Assembly: GCA_902806105.1 (NCBI GenBank) | Contig: CADCVI010000092.1 | Coordinates: forward strand, 1-10,801 | Length of the DNA: 10,801 nucleotides | Direction of reading: 5' to 3' | Source: an uncultured Rubrobacteraceae bacterium | GTDB taxonomy: Bacteria; Actinomycetota; Rubrobacteria; Rubrobacterales; Rubrobacteraceae | Part shown: positions 1-5,564 of the stretch, one piece after another | Layout of the letters: every line of letters begins with the position of its first letter | How positions within the stretch are numbered: position 1 is the stretch's first letter | Notes under the pieces: model-generated | Database searches by the model: none | The model's input: only the letters and a program-made list of their open reading frames with translations | What the model was told of the DNA's origin: nothing | Made by a program: the position numbers and the translations under genes

Positions 1-130
1 GGGCCACGGTGGGGGGCCGGTCCCTCTCTGCGCCTGGTTCGTACTCGCCCTTCCCGAGGACGGCGAACACAAAAGCGAAGAGGAAGATCAGAAGCAAAAT
101 CAAGATCCCGAACGTTAGCCGCTCGCGCAC
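1..130 (-). CDS. small single-pass membrane protein, partial (C-terminal end outside window)
   Basis: Reading leftward, a GTG at 130-128 opens a frame that stays open to the window edge (43 codons seen). Residues 7-25 are almost purely hydrophobic (Leu, Ile, Phe, Val), giving one membrane segment, followed by a polar Gly/Glu/Arg/Pro stretch, so it looks like a short membrane-anchored protein. GAGGAG lies 5 nt before the GTG. The same frame is open upstream to another GTG at 208, but codons between 208 and 131 end in A or T about 10 times in 26, against 8 in 43 after 130, and no ribosome site precedes 208, so I prefer 130. It is divergent from the Crp-family gene. The family is not recognised and the function unknown. 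A + strand ORF over the same bases is a shadow. Confidence 0.55.
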   Translation of the reverse strand, partial: MRERLTFGILILLLIFLFAFVFAVLGKGEYEPGAERDRPPTVA

Positions 131-289
131 CCCGTCTCCTCTCTCGAGTACGTGTCGGCGCCATTCTAACCGAATCGTGCCTACCCGTCCGGCCGGTTGG
201 TACGCCACGGTTCGCCGGTAAGGTACACTGTAGCAATGTGTGACAGGTTGGGCGGAGACGCAGCAAAGCGCGCGGGCGGGGGTTCTTAG
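131..289. promoter_or_regulatory. divergent intergenic region with -10-like motifs
   Basis: This gap separates the leftward small membrane gene from the rightward Crp-family gene. On the - strand TAGAAT (168-163) lies 33 nt before the GTG at 130, giving a leader of about 26 nt, but no good -35 is visible. On the + strand TACACT (224-229) is a possible -10, again without a convincing -35. ACAC (226-229 region) and GTGT (about 238-241) form a loose inverted repeat around it, and TGTGA occurs once (239-243) without its TCACA partner. Autoregulation by the Crp-family protein is therefore possible but not shown. Confidence 0.3.
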
Positions 290-985
290 GTGGAGATGGA
301 TCCCTCCCTGCCGGAGTACACCAGGCTCCAGGAGGAGGAGTGCCGGTCGCTCCTGCGGCTCCTGGAGGAGATGGGCATAGCCACGGCCGACCGGACCTAC
401 GCGCCCGGGGAGGCCGTCTACCGGCAGGGCGAGTACGGGGACGCCCTCTACGTGCTCGTCTCCGGGGTGATGAAGCTCTTCAGGCCCTACTCCGGCAGCA
501 AGGAGGCGACCCTCAGGCTGCTCAGGGATTGGGACATCTTCGGGCACCTGGCCTTCGCGGGCGAGGCCCGCCAGCGGGCGTACGCCGAGGCGGTAACGGA
601 CTGCGTGGTCACGAAGGTGCCCAAGATCTTCGTCGAGCGGGCCGTCCGCCAGGAGCCCCGCGTGGCGTTCAAGATCATGACGCTCCTGGAGCTGCGGCTG
701 GTCCAGTACGAGGAGCTCGTCAAGTGCCTGCTTCCCCGCGAGACCGAGGTCCGCCTCGCCAACCTCCTCCCGATCCTCGCCCAGAAGTTCGGCGACCGCC
801 ACGACGGCGTGGTCGTCATAGACCTCCGCCTCACCCACCAGGACCTCGCCGCGATGGTCGCCTCCACCCGCGAGTCCGTGACCAAAGTCCTAAACGAGAT
901 GCGCGGCCGCGACCTTATAGAGGTAGAAGCCGGACGCATCACCCTCAAGAACTGGCGGGCCCTGGCCGCCCTCAGCGGGGGCTAG
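290..985 (+). CDS. Crp/Fnr-family transcriptional regulator
   Basis: The 231-residue product has the usual two-part build of the family: an N-terminal cyclic-nucleotide-binding-type beta barrel (about residues 30-120), a long dimer helix (about 122-150) and a C-terminal winged helix-turn-helix (about 180-222). The recognition helix reads TRESVTKV (193-200), keeping the Arg-Glu pair used by Crp to read GTG-type half-sites, with Lys199 in place of Crp's second Arg. The phosphate-binding cassette is unusual: FGHLAF at 84-89 has His where cAMP-binding Crp has Glu, and the Arg-Ser pair is not clear, so cAMP may not be the ligand. There is no N-terminal cysteine cluster of Fnr type. GTG 290 is the longest start; ATG 296 is two codons in and almost touches the only GGAG. 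Its targets are unknown; uppP follows after 111 nt. Confidence 0.88.
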   Translation: MEMDPSLPEYTRLQEEECRSLLRLLEEMGIATADRTYAPGEAVYRQGEYGDALYVLVSGVMKLFRPYSGSKEATLRLLRDWDIFGHLAFAGEARQRAYAEAVTDCVVTKVPKIFVERAVRQEPRVAFKIMTLLELRLVQYEELVKCLLPRETEVRLANLLPILAQKFGDRHDGVVVIDLRLTHQDLAAMVASTRESVTKVLNEMRGRDLIEVEAGRITLKNWRALAALSGG

Positions 986-1001
986 AGAAGCCCTTCGGGG
1001 A

Positions 1002-1015
1002 GCTCCTCGGGGAGC
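1002..1015 (+). terminator. short hairpin after the Crp-family gene
   Basis: GCTCC (1002-1006), loop TCGG, GGAGC (1011-1015) lies 17 nt after the stop codon in a very GC-rich stretch with further C/G runs that could extend or compete with it. There is no T-run, so this is only a possible terminator. Confidence 0.25.
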
Positions 1016-1032
1016 CCCTCGGGCGCGGCGGG

Positions 1033-1063
1033 CTGACAAGCTGGCATGCTTCTGTAATAGTAT
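1033..1063 (+). promoter_or_regulatory. candidate promoter for uppP
   Basis: CTGACA (1033-1038) matches the -35 consensus at five of six bases. The AT-rich block at 1053-1063 offers TAATAG (1055-1060, spacer 16) or TAGTAT (1058-1063, spacer 19) as -10. The predicted start near 1068-1070 leaves a leader of about 27 nt before the GTG of uppP, like other genes in the window. Confidence 0.4.
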
Positions 1064-1096
1064 GCGCGCCAATTCCTAGACCTAAGGACCTGACGC

Positions 1097-1933
1097 GTGC
1101 TGGAGCTCCTACAGGCGATAGTGCTCGGGATCGTGCAGGGGCTCACGGAGTTTCTGCCCGTGTCGAGCTCCGGGCACCTCTTGCTCGGTCAGTACTTTCT
1201 CGGCCTCGACCAGGACCGCTTCGGGCTCTCCTTCGACGTAGCGCTGCACATGGGGACGCTCGTCGCGGTGGTCTCGTACTTCTGGCGCGACCTCCTGCGG
1301 ATGGCCTTCGCGTTCTTCCGGTCGTTCTCTCACCGCGATCTGGCGAACGACGCCGACCAGCGCATGGCCTACCTCATCATCGCCGCGACGGTGCCGGCCG
1401 CCGTGATCGGGTACTTTCTCGAGGGTTTCTTCGAGGGGCCGGCGGTTCGGTCGCCGTGGGTCGTGGTCTTCAATTTCGTCCTTATCGGAGTGCTGTTCAT
1501 CGTCGGGGAGGTCGTCGGCAAGCGGACGCGCAGGGCCTCGAAGCTCGGGTTCGGGGAGGCTGTCGGGATCGGGTTCGCCCAGGCCGCGGCGCTCGTGCCG
1601 GGGGTCTCGCGGTCCGGGGGGACGATAACGCTCGGGCTCTTTCTGGGGTTGCGGCGCGAGGAGGCGGCGCGGTTCTCCTTCCTTATGAGCGTGCCGATCA
1701 TTGCGGGGGCCGGCAGCCTGAAGGTGGGAGAGGTGATCCTGCAGGGTATGGACGCCGCGCAGGCCTTTCTCTTCGCCGTGGGGTTCGTGACCTCGGCGGC
1801 GGTCGGGTACGTGACGATCCGGTTCCTGCTCAACTACCTGACGAACCACAGCCTGCGCGCCTTCGCCTTCTACCGCTTCGGGGTGGCGGCGGTGGTGACC
1901 TTGCTCCTGCTCCTCGGCGTCGGCAGCTTTTGA
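1097..1933 (+). CDS. uppP: undecaprenyl-diphosphate phosphatase (BacA/UppP)
   Basis: This integral membrane enzyme removes one phosphate from undecaprenyl diphosphate so that the lipid carrier can return to peptidoglycan and wall-polymer synthesis; the family is also known for bacitracin resistance. Both signatures are present: QGLTEFLPVSSSGH (14-27), holding the Gln/Glu-xxx-Glu pair and His27, and PGVSRSGGT (168-176) with the catalytic Arg172. Hydrophobic stretches throughout fit about eight membrane segments, and 278 residues is normal for the family. The GTG start has AAGGA (1084-1088) 8 nt upstream, and the BacA family usually begins just before this first helix. It lies between the Crp-family regulator and pheA, with its own candidate promoter, so a shared operon is not implied. 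Confidence 0.96.
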   Translation: MLELLQAIVLGIVQGLTEFLPVSSSGHLLLGQYFLGLDQDRFGLSFDVALHMGTLVAVVSYFWRDLLRMAFAFFRSFSHRDLANDADQRMAYLIIAATVPAAVIGYFLEGFFEGPAVRSPWVVVFNFVLIGVLFIVGEVVGKRTRRASKLGFGEAVGIGFAQAAALVPGVSRSGGTITLGLFLGLRREEAARFSFLMSVPIIAGAGSLKVGEVILQGMDAAQAFLFAVGFVTSAAVGYVTIRFLLNYLTNHSLRAFAFYRFGVAAVVTLLLLLGVGSF

Positions 1934-1959
1934 CAACCGCCGAGAGGCTCTGGTACTTT
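1930..1959 (+). promoter_or_regulatory. candidate pheA promoter (TTGACA, extended -10)
   Basis: A perfect TTGACA (1930-1935) overlaps the uppP stop codon TGA (1931-1933). After 18 nt comes TACTTT (1954-1959), preceded by TG at 1951-1952 as in an extended -10. The predicted start falls at about 1966-1969. GTAGC (1960-1964) and GCTAC (1971-1975) form an inverted repeat over the start, and TACTTT recurs at 1973-1978; either could be an operator. Confidence 0.5.
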
Positions 1960-1968
1960 GTAGCCATC

Positions 1969-2031
1969 ATGCTACTTTCTCCAAACCCGGCGGCGCGGCG
2001 ATTTATCTGGGAGGGGCGCGCCCGCTCCTGA
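1969..2031 (+). CDS. possible 20-residue leader peptide upstream of pheA
   Basis: ATG 1969 lies 9 nt after the candidate -10, so the transcript could begin at or within 3 nt of it, a leaderless start of the kind common in actinobacteria. The ORF ends at TGA 2029-2031, 70 nt before pheA. It includes RRFIWEG, with one Phe and one Trp codon just before a GC-rich fold (GGAG 2010-2013 with CTCC 2025-2028, and the palindrome GGGCGCGCCC 2014-2023). That layout recalls translation-coupled attenuation of aromatic amino-acid genes. Against it, there is only one Phe codon, no run of regulatory codons and no T-tract terminator. No Shine-Dalgarno precedes it. It may be chance. Confidence 0.28.
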   Translation: MLLSPNPAARRFIWEGRARS

Positions 2032-2101
2032 AGCGCGAGACCGTCTCTCCTCTAGCCGGAACAGGACCGACACCCCAAGACTATGAAAGGCCGCGAACGC
2101 C

Positions 2102-3256
2102 GTGAACCCATCTAGACCTGTACGCGAGAACGTGGATACGGAAGCCCCTTCAGGCGAGGCCGACTGGGGCGCGTCCGGCCCCGGCATGGACGAGCTCAGG
2201 GCCGGGATAGACGAGGTGGACGCCGAGATAGTGCGCCTCCTCGACCGGCGGGCGGCGCTGGCCCGCGGCATAGGCGAGCTCAAGCAGCGCGAGGGCCTCG
2301 CGGTCTACGCGCCCGCCAGGGAGCGGCGGGTCCTCGACCGGGTTGCATCCCTCGGCGACGGCGGGTTCCCCCGGCGCGGGCTCGAGGCGGTCTTCCGCGA
2401 GATCATCTCGACAAGCGTCTCCCTGGAGACGCGCCTGAAGGTCGCGTACCTGGGCCCCGAGGCCACCTTCACCCACGAGGCCGCGCTGCGCTCGTTCGGC
2501 ACGAGCATCGAGCTCCAGCCCCAGACGACGGTCGCCGAGGTCTTCGCCAGGGTTGAGAGGGGGGAGGCCGAGCACGGCGTCGTCCCTGTCGAGAACTCCA
2601 TGGAGGGGGCCGTCACCCACACGCTCGACGAGCTGATGAACAGCCCGCTCAAGGTCTGCGGCGAGGTCTACCTGGCCGTCTCCCAGAACCTGATCTCCGC
2701 CGAGTCCTCGCCCGAGCGCGTCACCCTGGTCCTCTCGCACCCGATGGCCCTGGCCCAGGCGGCGACGTGGCTCAGGCGGGAGCTCCCCAAGGCCAGGCTC
2801 GAGGAGGTCGAGTCGACGGCGGAGGCCGCGAGGAGGGCGGCGACGGAGCCTGGGGTGGCCGCGGTCGGGAGCGCTTTGGCGGCCGAGGCCCACGGGCTGC
2901 ACGTGCTGGCGCGCAACATCCAGGAGGCGAGGACGAACACGACGCGCTTTATAGTGCTTGGCCGGTCGTGGGCTGACAGGACCGGGCGGGACAAGACGAG
3001 CGTCGTGTTCTCGGTAAAGGACAGGCCCGGGGTGCTCAAGGACGCGCTCTCGGCGTTTGCGGGGCAGGGGATCAACCTCACCCGCATCGAGAGCCGCCCG
3101 AGCCGCAAGCGCGCCTGGACCTACGTGTTCTTCGCGGACTTCAGGGGGCACCCGGACGAGGAGCGGGTGAGGCGCGCGCTCGACGGGCTCGAGGAGCACT
3201 GCCCCTACGTCAGCCTGATCGGGGCCTACCCGGAGGTCTCGCCGGAAGGCGCGTGA
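2102..3256 (+). CDS. pheA: bifunctional chorismate mutase / prephenate dehydratase (P-protein)
   Basis: The cytosolic enzyme converts chorismate to prephenate and then to phenylpyruvate, the last committed steps before phenylalanine. Domains in order are an AroQ-type chorismate mutase (about 29-108, from MDELRAGIDEVDAEIVRLL), a prephenate dehydratase (about 112-288) with YLGPEATFTHEA and the catalytic NTTRF (279-283), and a C-terminal ACT domain (about 299-375) with the Phe-binding ESRP (330-333), implying feedback inhibition by phenylalanine. Length (384) is normal for the fusion. GTG 2102 has GAAAGG (2085-2090) 11 nt upstream; the first 28 residues look non-conserved, so GTG 2132 or ATG 2186 are alternatives. 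The last 4 nt overlap the next gene (GTGA), so the two are probably co-translated. A perfect TTGACA lies about 170 nt upstream. Confidence 0.95.
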   Translation: MNPSRPVRENVDTEAPSGEADWGASGPGMDELRAGIDEVDAEIVRLLDRRAALARGIGELKQREGLAVYAPARERRVLDRVASLGDGGFPRRGLEAVFREIISTSVSLETRLKVAYLGPEATFTHEAALRSFGTSIELQPQTTVAEVFARVERGEAEHGVVPVENSMEGAVTHTLDELMNSPLKVCGEVYLAVSQNLISAESSPERVTLVLSHPMALAQAATWLRRELPKARLEEVESTAEAARRAATEPGVAAVGSALAAEAHGLHVLARNIQEARTNTTRFIVLGRSWADRTGRDKTSVVFSVKDRPGVLKDALSAFAGQGINLTRIESRPSRKRAWTYVFFADFRGHPDEERVRRALDGLEEHCPYVSLIGAYPEVSPEGA

Positions 3257-3492
3257 GCGCCCCGGGTATGGACTTCAAGGCCGCGGCCAGGGAGGTGCTC
3301 GGGGAGGTCGGGCGCCCCCTGCACTACGGCGACATAACGGAGCTCGCGCTCGAGTCCGGCTACCTCACGAGCGCCGGCCGCACGCCGCAGAACACGATGC
3401 GGGCGAGGCTCTCCGTGGACGTCCGCGACAACCCCGAATCGCCCTCCGTCCAGACCGCCCCCGGCGTCTACGGGCTCAAGGAGACGAATTGA
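3253..3492 (+). CDS. stand-alone HARE-HTH (winged-helix) mini-protein
   Basis: The 79-residue product is essentially one HARE-HTH domain, the small winged helix found in eukaryotic HB1/ASXL proteins, restriction endonucleases and the RNA polymerase delta subunit. Its marks are AAAREVLGEVGRPLHYGDIT (helix 1 and the Pro-Leu-His-Tyr turn), a second helix with the Gly-Arg-Thr-Pro turn and MRARLSVDV, then PGVYGLKE, the closing strand of the wing. Such domains bind nucleic acid or act as connectors; alone it could be a small transcription or polymerase-associated factor, which is inference. The GTG start shares four bases with the pheA stop, with GGAAGG (3244-3249) just upstream at a short 3-nt spacing; ATG 3268, nearer the start of the domain, is an alternative. 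A new promoter follows, so it probably ends the pheA unit. Confidence 0.8.
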   Translation: MSAPGMDFKAAAREVLGEVGRPLHYGDITELALESGYLTSAGRTPQNTMRARLSVDVRDNPESPSVQTAPGVYGLKETN

Positions 3493-3517
3493 GGGCCGGG
3501 GTGATGCTTGCTATATT
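3489..3517 (+). promoter_or_regulatory. candidate promoter for the 336-residue gene
   Basis: TTGAGG (3489-3494), overlapping the previous stop codon, is followed after exactly 17 nt by TATATT (3512-3517), five of six to the -10 consensus. The predicted start near 3524 leaves a 27-nt leader containing GAGGAG (3540-3545). This is one of the two best promoters in the window. Confidence 0.6.
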
Positions 3518-3550
3518 GGCGGGGAACCTTTTAAGAGCCGAGGAGATGCC

Positions 3551-4561
3551 ATGGTCGAAGTAGCGGATAGGGCGGTAGAGGCCGCCTGGAAGATAAAGAA
3601 CCTACAGGACTTCGACAGGCGCCTCGGTCAGGCCGCCCGAAGGGTCGACGAGGCCTCCGGCGAGAGCCGCCTGGCGGCCATGGTGGTCTACGAGACCGCC
3701 CTCATGAAGAGCGGGCGCCCGCCGGATGAGGTGCGCGAGATGGTGCGCTCCTTCCGCGAGACCTTCGAGGACGACGAGGAGCCCCTCACCATCGCCCACA
3801 CGAGCGGGATCATGAGCGTCGAGGGCGACGAGTGGTTCTTCGGCGACGGCTCTCTACGCGTTCTGACCGGCAGGCTGCTCGGGCAGTTCCAGCACAGGGT
3901 CGCCCAGTACAACTACGTGGACGAGAACGAGGTGCTCCGCCGGTGGGCCGACGGCTACGACACCCGCCTCTTCGTCCGGCGCCGCATCCTCGAGACGGAG
4001 CCGATAATCGGCGTCGTGGGCGGCCTCGACCTGCGACTCTTCCAGCACCTGCGCGTCGCCGCCGGCGGGAACACCCTGGTGCCCACCCCCGAGGTCGCCG
4101 GCGCGCTCGACTCCCTGGGCTACGGGCCCGCCGCCGACGGGTACGAGACGCTCGCCTGGGCCGAGGAGTTGGCGCTGCGCCTGGACCTGCCGGCCCCCGT
4201 GGCCGGGGAGATCCTGCAGGAGTTGGGCCGCGAGGGCTTTGTGGACTACCCCGAGCCGCCGCGCGAGGAGGCGACCCGCGAGGAGGAGCCGACAGAGACC
4301 AACGTGGCCTCTGAGGGGGGAGCCGTCTCCGGGGGTGCCGCGGACGACCCCGCGGAGGCGAAGCCGGCCCCGGCCGAGAGGGCGGAGCGGGAGCGGACCC
4401 GCGAGGAGCCCGCCGCCGGCGAGGAGCCGACCCGCGTACAGGATCCGCAGGCCAAGGACGCCCCGGGCACGACCGAGGAGGACGGTGGCGTCCGCGGGGC
4501 GGGCGCCCCTGAGTCGGGACGCGACGACCAGCCCGGTACCTCCGGGCGGGGGGATTCATAG
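3551..4561 (+). CDS. uncharacterised protein with folded N-terminal part and acidic disordered tail
   Basis: I do not recognise the family. Of 336 residues, the first 234 or so look folded and cysteine-free: an N-terminal helical part (1-75) and a mixed region with EGDEWFFGDG and RLFVRRRILETEPIIGVVGG. A final alpha-helical stretch (about 193-233: WAEELALRLDLPAPVAGEIL) resembles a winged-helix or helix-turn-helix segment. From about 235 the sequence becomes Glu/Pro/Ala/Gly/Thr-rich with REEP- and GEEP-like repeats and no hydrophobic core, a disordered acidic tail. There is no signal peptide or membrane segment, so it should be cytosolic. The ATG has GAGGAG 5 nt upstream and a promoter of its own. 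Its neighbours, a HARE-HTH protein and a cold-shock fusion, suggest a nucleic-acid context, but this is only proximity. Confidence 0.8.
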   Translation: MVEVADRAVEAAWKIKNLQDFDRRLGQAARRVDEASGESRLAAMVVYETALMKSGRPPDEVREMVRSFRETFEDDEEPLTIAHTSGIMSVEGDEWFFGDGSLRVLTGRLLGQFQHRVAQYNYVDENEVLRRWADGYDTRLFVRRRILETEPIIGVVGGLDLRLFQHLRVAAGGNTLVPTPEVAGALDSLGYGPAADGYETLAWAEELALRLDLPAPVAGEILQELGREGFVDYPEPPREEATREEEPTETNVASEGGAVSGGAADDPAEAKPAPAERAERERTREEPAAGEEPTRVQDPQAKDAPGTTEEDGGVRGAGAPESGRDDQPGTSGRGDS

Positions 4562-4583
4562 AGGGCGGGCGAGGTGATAGAAT
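4555..4583 (+). promoter_or_regulatory. candidate promoter for the cold-shock fusion gene
   Basis: TTCATA (4555-4560), over the stop codon of the preceding gene, then 17 nt, then TAGAAT (4578-4583). The predicted start near 4590 gives a leader of about 83 nt before ATG 4673. GAGGTGAT (4571-4578), a near-perfect ribosome-binding sequence, overlaps the -10 and would not be on this transcript. Confidence 0.45.
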
Positions 4584-4671
4584 GCCGGGCGTCATCAAGG
4601 TAGTTCGTCCATCATCGCCCGAAGAATCACCCCCCGAGACCAACGGCAGGGCAAGAAGGAGCAGGCAGTAG
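4582..4671 (+). CDS. possible 29-residue small ORF before the cold-shock fusion gene
   Basis: ATG 4582 is preceded at ideal spacing by GAGGTGAT (4571-4578), the best Shine-Dalgarno match in the window. The frame ends at TAG 4669-4671, one base before the ATG of the next gene, as in translationally coupled pairs. The peptide begins MPGVIKVVRPSS and ends in a basic Arg-rich stretch. Against it, about ten of its codons end in A or T, unlike the real genes here, and the candidate promoter's -10 sits over its start, so it could be made only on read-through from upstream. It may be chance. Confidence 0.22.
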   Translation: MPGVIKVVRPSSPEESPPETNGRARRSRQ

Positions 4672-4672
4672 C

Positions 4673-5320
4673 ATGGCAGACTCCAGGAAGCGCATAGCGT
4701 TGAAGCCGCACATGGACCGCATCCGCGAGTGGGTGGAGGCGGGCAAGACGGACGACTGGATCGCCGACGCCCTGGGGACCAGCGCCTCCTCGGTGCAGTC
4801 CTTCCGCTCGCGCAACGACATCTACCGCCGCGAGCGCGGCCCCAGGGAGCCCGAGGTCCTCTTCGAGGGTGTCCTCGACCACGGCGAGAACGACGGTTGG
4901 GGCCTCTGGCTCGACCCCGCCGTCGCCGAGGACCCGATCTGGAAACAACACTGGGCCGGTGTGGACTCGGTCGTCGTGAAGGTCGCCGAAGACTCTATCG
5001 TCCTGGAGCCCGACGGCGGGGAAACCCCCGACGCCGATCGCGACGGCGAGGTCTGGACGTCTGTCGCGAGCAACGGGCAGACCGAGGCGGAGGAGCCTCA
5101 GGCCGCGCCTGACCCTTCGCGGGAGCAGGGCCGCGTCAAGTGGTTCGACCCGGAGAAGGGCTACGGGTTCCTGATCCGGCCTACCGGAGAGGACCTCTTT
5201 GTCCACCACTCCGAGGTCGAGGGAGACCCCTCCGCCCTCGTCCCCAACGGCGACGTCGAGTACGAGGTAGGCCGCAACGACCGCGGACCCAACGCCCGCG
5301 CCGTCCGCCCGCTGGGGTAG
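4673..5320 (+). CDS. HTH-like / cold-shock domain fusion protein
   Basis: The C-terminal 60 residues (about 153-213) are a cold-shock (OB-fold) domain that binds single-stranded RNA or DNA: GRVKWFDPEKGYGFL holds RNP1 (KGYGFL, 162-167) and DLFVHHS (174-180) is RNP2. Unlike free cold-shock proteins of about 67 residues, this one is 215. Residues 14-52 form a helical segment, GKTDDWIADALGTSASSVQSF then basic RSRNDIYRRERG, that looks like a helix-turn-helix. A central region (about 61-113) with strands and several Trp residues has no match I know, and an acidic linker (115-150) joins it to the cold-shock domain. A role in nucleic-acid-level regulation is inferred. AAGGAG (4656-4661) lies 11 nt before the ATG. 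A large hairpin at its stop codon probably ends the unit. Confidence 0.88.
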   Translation: MADSRKRIALKPHMDRIREWVEAGKTDDWIADALGTSASSVQSFRSRNDIYRRERGPREPEVLFEGVLDHGENDGWGLWLDPAVAEDPIWKQHWAGVDSVVVKVAEDSIVLEPDGGETPDADRDGEVWTSVASNGQTEAEEPQAAPDPSREQGRVKWFDPEKGYGFLIRPTGEDLFVHHSEVEGDPSALVPNGDVEYEVGRNDRGPNARAVRPLG

Positions 5321-5350
5321 TCGCGGAGGCTAGCCCCCGTGACTACCCCA
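5313..5350 (+). terminator. strong hairpin across the stop codon of the cold-shock fusion gene
   Basis: TGGGGTAGTC (5313-5322) pairs perfectly with GACTACCCCA (5341-5350). The stem continues inward with G.T, CGG/CCG, one A-C mismatch and GG/CC to a CTAG loop, about 16 pairs in all. The stop codon TAG (5318-5320) is inside the left arm. No T-run follows, so it is either a U-less terminator or an mRNA 3'-end stabiliser. Confidence 0.5.
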
Positions 5351-5410
5351 ACTATCAGCTCGGGGCCTTCGGCCCGGCCGTGCCTGGCAAATCCGAATCG
5401 GGGCTAGCCT
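5327..5410. repeat. 11-bp inverted repeat competing with the hairpin
   Basis: AGGCTAGCCCC (5327-5337) and GGGGCTAGCCT (5400-5410) are perfect reverse complements 62 nt apart. The first arm lies in the loop-proximal part of the hairpin at 5313-5350, so the two folds exclude one another at that point. A smaller hairpin, GGGCC TTC GGCCC (5363-5375), sits between the arms. The rest of the convergent gap 5321-5564 shows no gene. Confidence 0.5.
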
Positions 5411-5517
5411 GGCCCCTGGTCCTTCGAGGCGTCACGCTGTGGCTTGATTCTCTCTACGGATCGCACCTCTTGCACGAGCACTTCTGTGGCCGGGAGAGGA
5501 CGACAGAGCCCGTTATC

Positions 5518-5558
5518 GCTCTCAGGTCGTTTTATACCCGAGCCTGACAGCTGAGAGC
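5518..5558 (-). terminator. inverted repeat just past the histidine phosphatase gene
   Basis: GCTCTCAG (5518-5525) and CTGAGAGC (5551-5558) are perfect complements separated by 25 nt, beginning 6 nt beyond the - strand stop codon at 5565. An alternative inner pairing TCAGG (5523-5527) with CCTGA (5543-5547) exists. There is no T-run on the - strand, so terminator function is tentative. Confidence 0.35.
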
Positions 5559-5564
5559 TAAGCG

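Noticed and set aside
237..254. Crp-type TGTGA operator upstream of the regulator gene
   Set aside because: Only one half-site is present; the TCACA partner six bases downstream is absent.
340..2031. 563-codon open frame on the + strand
   Set aside because: It runs across both the Crp-family and uppP genes in another frame, with an Arg/Gly/Pro-rich, low-complexity translation typical of high-GC shadow frames. Only its last 20 codons were kept as a possible leader peptide.
2083..2115. 10-codon ORF from ATG 2083 overlapping the pheA start
   Set aside because: No ribosome site, very short, no aromatic codons; probably chance.
3810..4643. 277-codon open frame on the - strand
   Set aside because: Its translation is almost entirely Arg, Pro and Gly, antisense to the 336-residue gene; it is a shadow of high GC content.
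5321..5564. Possible tRNA or small RNA gene in the convergent gap
   Set aside because: I looked for acceptor stem, T-loop and anticodon patterns on both strands and saw none; the region holds only inverted repeats.
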